Shown in pieces: positions 12,765 through 15,867 of a stretch of 15,867 bases of DNA; position 1 is the stretch's first letter, and each line of letters begins with the position of its first letter. A model generated the notes under the pieces. It worked only from the letters and a program-made list of their open reading frames with translations. It was not told the origin of the DNA and ran no database searches. Both the position numbers and the translations under genes were made by a program. This DNA comes from CAYTAP01 sp964435775 (GTDB taxonomy: Bacteria; Planctomycetota; Phycisphaerae; Tepidisphaerales; Tepidisphaeraceae): contig CAYTAP010000100.1 of the NCBI GenBank assembly GCA_964435775.1, forward strand, positions 1 to 15,867. The letters run 5' to 3'.

Positions 12765-15347
12765 ATGGCGATCCACAATGACGGGGCTTTCTCGACCCAC
12801 TGGTTTGCCCGCCGCCCCGCCGTACCGGCTACCCTGCTCCTCATTGCGGGGATCATCCTTCATCGCTTCTCTCCATCCGATCCCGGCGTCTATCTCCTGC
12901 TCGCCACGTTGCTTCTCATCCTCGCCCTTCTATCCATCAAAAGTACGGCAACCTCGACCGCCTGTCTCGCGGGGGCGCTGACGCTCTGCGGCATCACCCT
13001 CGGCCAACTCGCGGCGTTTTATTACCCCGCTCATGACATCGCACACTTCACCTCGCGCGAGCCCCAACTGGCGCAGATGACGATTCAAATCGACCAGACG
13101 CCTCAACTGATCCAACCGGCCGAGAATCGCCAGTACGCGTCGCCGCCGCGACGATCATTCACGGCCACCGTGCTTTCCGTGCGTACCGCGTCAGGGTGGT
13201 TGCCGGCGTCGGGCGTCGTGGCCGTGCAATTGAGCGGTGATCGTCCGGGACTGGCCGAGGGGCAGCGATGCCGCGTCATTGGAGAGCTCGGCCAATTCCG
13301 GCCGGCGAGCAATCCCGGCGGATTCGATTCACGCGATTATCACCGGCATGATCGACAGTTGGCCACGCTCTCAATCTCGCGTCCATCCCACCTGGTCGTT
13401 CTATCACAGGCGAACCCCTCGCTGTTGCAGCGCCTGCGAAGCAAGGCGCAAATGGCATTGGATGCCGGATTCGCGCCATCCCGCGCGCAGGACAGGGTGC
13501 TGCTCGATGCGCTCCTGCTCGGACAGCGCGCCCCCGGCTTGCGCGACATTCAGGATGACTTTCGACGCACCGGCACCGGGCATCATTTATCGACCAGCGG
13601 CATGCACGTCGCCGTGGTGGCGCTGCTCATCTATCTTCTGTGCCGCCTCTTGCTCCTGTCGCCGCGACGATCTGCCTTGCTCGCGCTCTTTTTCACCGTG
13701 CTGTACGGTCTGGTCACCGTCCCGTCACCGCCGATCACGCGCTCGCTGATTCTCGCGGGCGCGTTCGCGGCCGGCGTGCTGTTGCGCCGACCCGGCGAGG
13801 GGGGCCAACTCCTCGCACTCAGTGCGCTGGTCATGCTCGCCCTCGAGCCGCTTGATCTTTATTCCCCCGGCTTTCAACTGACCTTTCTCGCCGTCCTCGC
13901 GCTCATGCTCTACACCCGGCCGCTCACCCATTGGATGCAGCGCGGCAGGATGGAGGATCGTCAAGCCGCCCGCGCAGCGTTGCCCGGCACGAGGCCGCCG
14001 CTCCGCCAACGCGTTGCCGCCGCCGCGCACGCGAAGGTGATCATGATCGCCGCCACGGGACTGGCGGCCTGGTTCATCACCGCGCCACTCATCGCATTTC
14101 ACTTTGAGCATTTCAATCCGTGGACGCTCTTCGCCGGCGCTCTGCTTGAACCGCTGGTCTTCGCCTCCATCATCGCGGCGGCGATCAAGATGATCCTCAC
14201 GCTCCTATTTCCACCGCTGGCGCCCACCGCGGCATGGATCGCCGCCTGGCCAGCCGACGGTTTGCGGGAAGGCGTCGCGGCGCTGGCGCGACTGCCCTGG
14301 ACCGATCTCCCCATAGCGCCCCCGCCGGCGTGGCTGATGATCGTGTGGTATTCGAGCATGCTCCTGGCGCTTGTCGCACTCGTTGCGCGCCTTCAAGCCG
14401 CATCCATCGAACCCGATTCAGACAAAACCGCGCCGCCGGCGGCCGACCGCAACTGCCGCACATCCCGCGCGGTATTGACGCTCTGCGCCATCGCGCCCTT
14501 TGTCGCCTTGTCACTGGGATTCGTTCACCTGGCCTTCTCCTCGCCGTCGATCAAGCCCCATTCCCTGCGGCTGACGGTTCTGAGCGTCGGCGCGGGGCAA
14601 TGCGCCGTCCTCGAACTGCCCGGGCAGCGCACCTACCTCTTCGACGCCGGTTCCACGACGATCTCCAGCCTTCACCGCACCTGCCTCGAACCATTCCTCC
14701 GATCGCGCGGCATCACCCGCATTGACGCGCTGTTCATCAGCCACACCGACCTCGACCACTTCAGCGCCGCCGCCGACGCGATCACCGCCTACGACATCCC
14801 GGCCATCTATTTCAGCGATCACTTCGTGGAGGAAACGCGCCACAACGCATCGGCGCATCAATTGATGAAGCTGATCTCATCTCGCCATCTGACCCCCACG
14901 CATCTGACGGCCGGCGGGCGGGTGTACCTGAATGACGACACCCTCATCCAAGTGCTATGGCCGCCGCCCGATGGCAGCCTTCATGACAACAACGCATCGC
15001 TCGTTTTGAAACTCACCCTCGCGGGCAAAAGCATTCTCCTCACCGGCGACATCCAGGCGGCGGCCGAGCAGGCGCTCCTGGAAAATCCGCAGCTTCTGGC
15101 ATCCGATCTGCTGCTCGCCCCCCACCACGGCAGCGCCGAATCGACCACCGACGAGTTCATCCGCGCGGTTCACCCGTCGGCCATCGTCAGCTCCAACGAC
15201 CAGACGCCCACGAAAAAACAACGTGACTTCGCCCGGAAATTGAATGGAATCCCCCTCTACAAAACCGACGAGTGCGGCGCCGTGACCATCACAATCGACG
15301 GCGGCGGCATGCGCATCGACCCATTCCTGAAAGACCGCGCGCCTTAA
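12765..15347 (+). CDS. comEC: ComEC/Rec2-type DNA uptake channel protein
   Basis: ComEC moves single-stranded DNA across the inner membrane during natural transformation. The protein is 860 residues from ATG 12765. Two or three N-terminal spans lie at about 20-90. A soluble OB-like DUF4131 region follows (about 130-215, with GQRCRVIGELGQF). The Competence domain is a block of hydrophobic helices (about 275-545) opened by GTGHHLSTSGMHVAVVAL, the known HxxxSGxH-type motif. The C-terminal metallo-beta-lactamase-like domain (about 600-845) has DAG (627-629), SHTDLDH (659-665), NNASLVL (742-748), LTGD (759-762) and HHGS (787-790), so the metal ligands are intact. GTG 12687 and ATG 12705 are in-frame alternatives; I chose 12765 because the hydrophobic region follows closely, though none has a clear ribosome binding site. 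Its stop shares TTAA with the next gene's stop. Confidence 0.95.
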   Translation: MAIHNDGAFSTHWFARRPAVPATLLLIAGIILHRFSPSDPGVYLLLATLLLILALLSIKSTATSTACLAGALTLCGITLGQLAAFYYPAHDIAHFTSREPQLAQMTIQIDQTPQLIQPAENRQYASPPRRSFTATVLSVRTASGWLPASGVVAVQLSGDRPGLAEGQRCRVIGELGQFRPASNPGGFDSRDYHRHDRQLATLSISRPSHLVVLSQANPSLLQRLRSKAQMALDAGFAPSRAQDRVLLDALLLGQRAPGLRDIQDDFRRTGTGHHLSTSGMHVAVVALLIYLLCRLLLLSPRRSALLALFFTVLYGLVTVPSPPITRSLILAGAFAAGVLLRRPGEGGQLLALSALVMLALEPLDLYSPGFQLTFLAVLALMLYTRPLTHWMQRGRMEDRQAARAALPGTRPPLRQRVAAAAHAKVIMIAATGLAAWFITAPLIAFHFEHFNPWTLFAGALLEPLVFASIIAAAIKMILTLLFPPLAPTAAWIAAWPADGLREGVAALARLPWTDLPIAPPPAWLMIVWYSSMLLALVALVARLQAASIEPDSDKTAPPAADRNCRTSRAVLTLCAIAPFVALSLGFVHLAFSSPSIKPHSLRLTVLSVGAGQCAVLELPGQRTYLFDAGSTTISSLHRTCLEPFLRSRGITRIDALFISHTDLDHFSAAADAITAYDIPAIYFSDHFVEETRHNASAHQLMKLISSRHLTPTHLTAGGRVYLNDDTLIQVLWPPPDGSLHDNNASLVLKLTLAGKSILLTGDIQAAAEQALLENPQLLASDLLLAPHHGSAESTTDEFIRAVHPSAIVSSNDQTPTKKQRDFARKLNGIPLYKTDECGAVTITIDGGGMRIDPFLKDRAP

Positions 15348-15694
15348 CTGACCAGCGCCGTCTCAAACTCCGTCAATTGCTCGGGGACTTCAATGGCATC
15401 CGGCAACACCAAGGCATGCGCCACCCGCCTCTTCCCCTCAAGGAGCATGAAGCGACTCCCCGGCCTCAGCAGGCCGAGCGGCGCTTCGGGCACAAGGAAC
15501 CTGACCTTCGCCAACAGCAGTCGCTCATCCGCCAGCCAGCGATCAAACTCCAGCACCACGCTCCACATCCCCTGCTCCCAGTTCGGATCATCCTGAAACC
15601 ACGCCAGCGTTGAATAACCGGACCCGCCCGGCGCTTGGTCGCGCCCTCCCTGCTCCGCTGGAACCCATGTGATGATGGCGCGCGGCGATGTCAT
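15344..15694 (-). CDS. Small beta-rich protein, possible EF-Tu beta-barrel-like domain
   Basis: The 116-residue protein begins MTSPRAIITWVPAEQGGR and contains GYSTLAWFQDDPNWEQGMWS (about 24-43), VRFLVPEAPLGLLRPGSRF (about 64-82) and LLEGKRRVAHALVLPDA (84-100). The alternating hydrophobic strands and the RPGxxFxLLEGxxxVAxAxV element resemble the beta-barrel of EF-Tu domains 2/3 as found in stand-alone bacterial proteins of unknown role. No signal peptide or membrane span is seen. The ATG at 15694 is preferred over the longer open frame to 15781, which enters a repeat. It converges on comEC with stop codons overlapping in TTAA. The fold is inferred from pattern only; no function is assigned. 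Confidence 0.65.
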   Translation of the reverse strand: MTSPRAIITWVPAEQGGRDQAPGGSGYSTLAWFQDDPNWEQGMWSVVLEFDRWLADERLLLAKVRFLVPEAPLGLLRPGSRFMLLEGKRRVAHALVLPDAIEVPEQLTEFETALVS

Positions 15695-15757
15695 GATGGC
15701 CTGCCATCCTATACGAATCCGGCGTGAATCACGCGCCTGGTTGCATCGGAAAACAAG

Positions 15758-15837
15758 ACCCCCTCCCCCCCGGGCAAACACATTTGCGATCTTACTCCCT
15801 CCCCCGCGTACGCGCGGGGGAGGGTTGGGGAGGGGGT
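15758..15837. repeat. Nested C/G-rich inverted repeat at right edge
   Basis: Inner arms CCCTCCCCCGCG (15797-15808) and CGCGGGGGAGGG (15813-15824) are a perfect 12-bp stem with a 4-nt loop. Outer arms ACCCCCTCCCC (15758-15768) and GGGGAGGGGGT (15827-15837) are a perfect 11-bp stem around it. This resembles the CCCTCCCCCGC...GCGGGGGAGGG intergenic repeats seen in many bacteria. The last bases of the window (GCCCCCTC) could begin another unit. Confidence 0.75.
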
Positions 15838-15867
15838 TCCGCTTGATTCTCCGCGAAAAGCCCCCTC

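Noticed and set aside
15722..15734. GCGTGA-A-TCACGC palindrome before the small beta-rich gene
   Set aside because: Only 6-bp arms in GC-rich DNA and no promoter elements in register; too weak to call an operator.

Overview
The window is GC-rich and reads as chromosomal core sequence from a bacterium with a two-membrane (diderm) envelope. The combination of a BamA-Skp-LpxD cluster, an EF-Tu-barrel-like orphan, a 23S-IVP-type four-helix-bundle protein, and spacers full of repeats with a familiar look suggests an uncultured member of the Planctomycetota (possibly Phycisphaerae-like). That placement is an impression from gene content and repeat style, not a computed taxonomy.

Layout. At the left end, on the minus strand and read right to left, are enolase (eno), a membrane/coiled-coil protein that may be a divergent FtsB/DivIC-type septum protein, and a DUF1810 gene cut by the window edge. 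A 340-bp divergent region separates eno from bamA and carries two outward-facing promoter candidates with identical hexamers and spacing. On the plus strand follow bamA, skp/ompH-like and lpxD: outer-membrane protein insertion, periplasmic chaperone and lipid A acylation. A four-helix-bundle gene with an unusual Arg-Gly and acidic tail faces lpxD. A solitary DUF58 (VWA-type) gene reads to the right and converges on a minus-strand unit: a polyprenyl-phosphate-type glycosyltransferase, a DUF2304 membrane protein overlapping it by ATGA, and DUF488. A second GT2 glycosyltransferase diverges from that unit across a spacer made of 7-bp tandem repeats. The right part holds clpS and comEC on the plus strand, then a small minus-strand beta-barrel-like protein whose stop codon interlocks with the comEC stop.

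The genes are mostly housekeeping. No CRISPR array, transposase, integrase, phage gene, tRNA or rRNA was seen, and I found no convincing new multi-gene system. The most unusual content is in the spacers. At least five different structured or tandem repeats sit between genes: a three-arm 9-nt-period repeat after eno, a perfect 23-bp inverted repeat before lpxD, a perfect 12-bp inverted repeat upstream of the four-helix gene, a TTCGGGG tandem between the glycosyltransferases, and a nested C/G hairpin at the right edge. Several resemble high-copy intergenic repeats that commonly give spurious short hypothetical proteins. The other items worth a second look are the eno-linked septum-like protein, the RGG/acidic tail on the four-helix protein, and the ambiguous enolase start.
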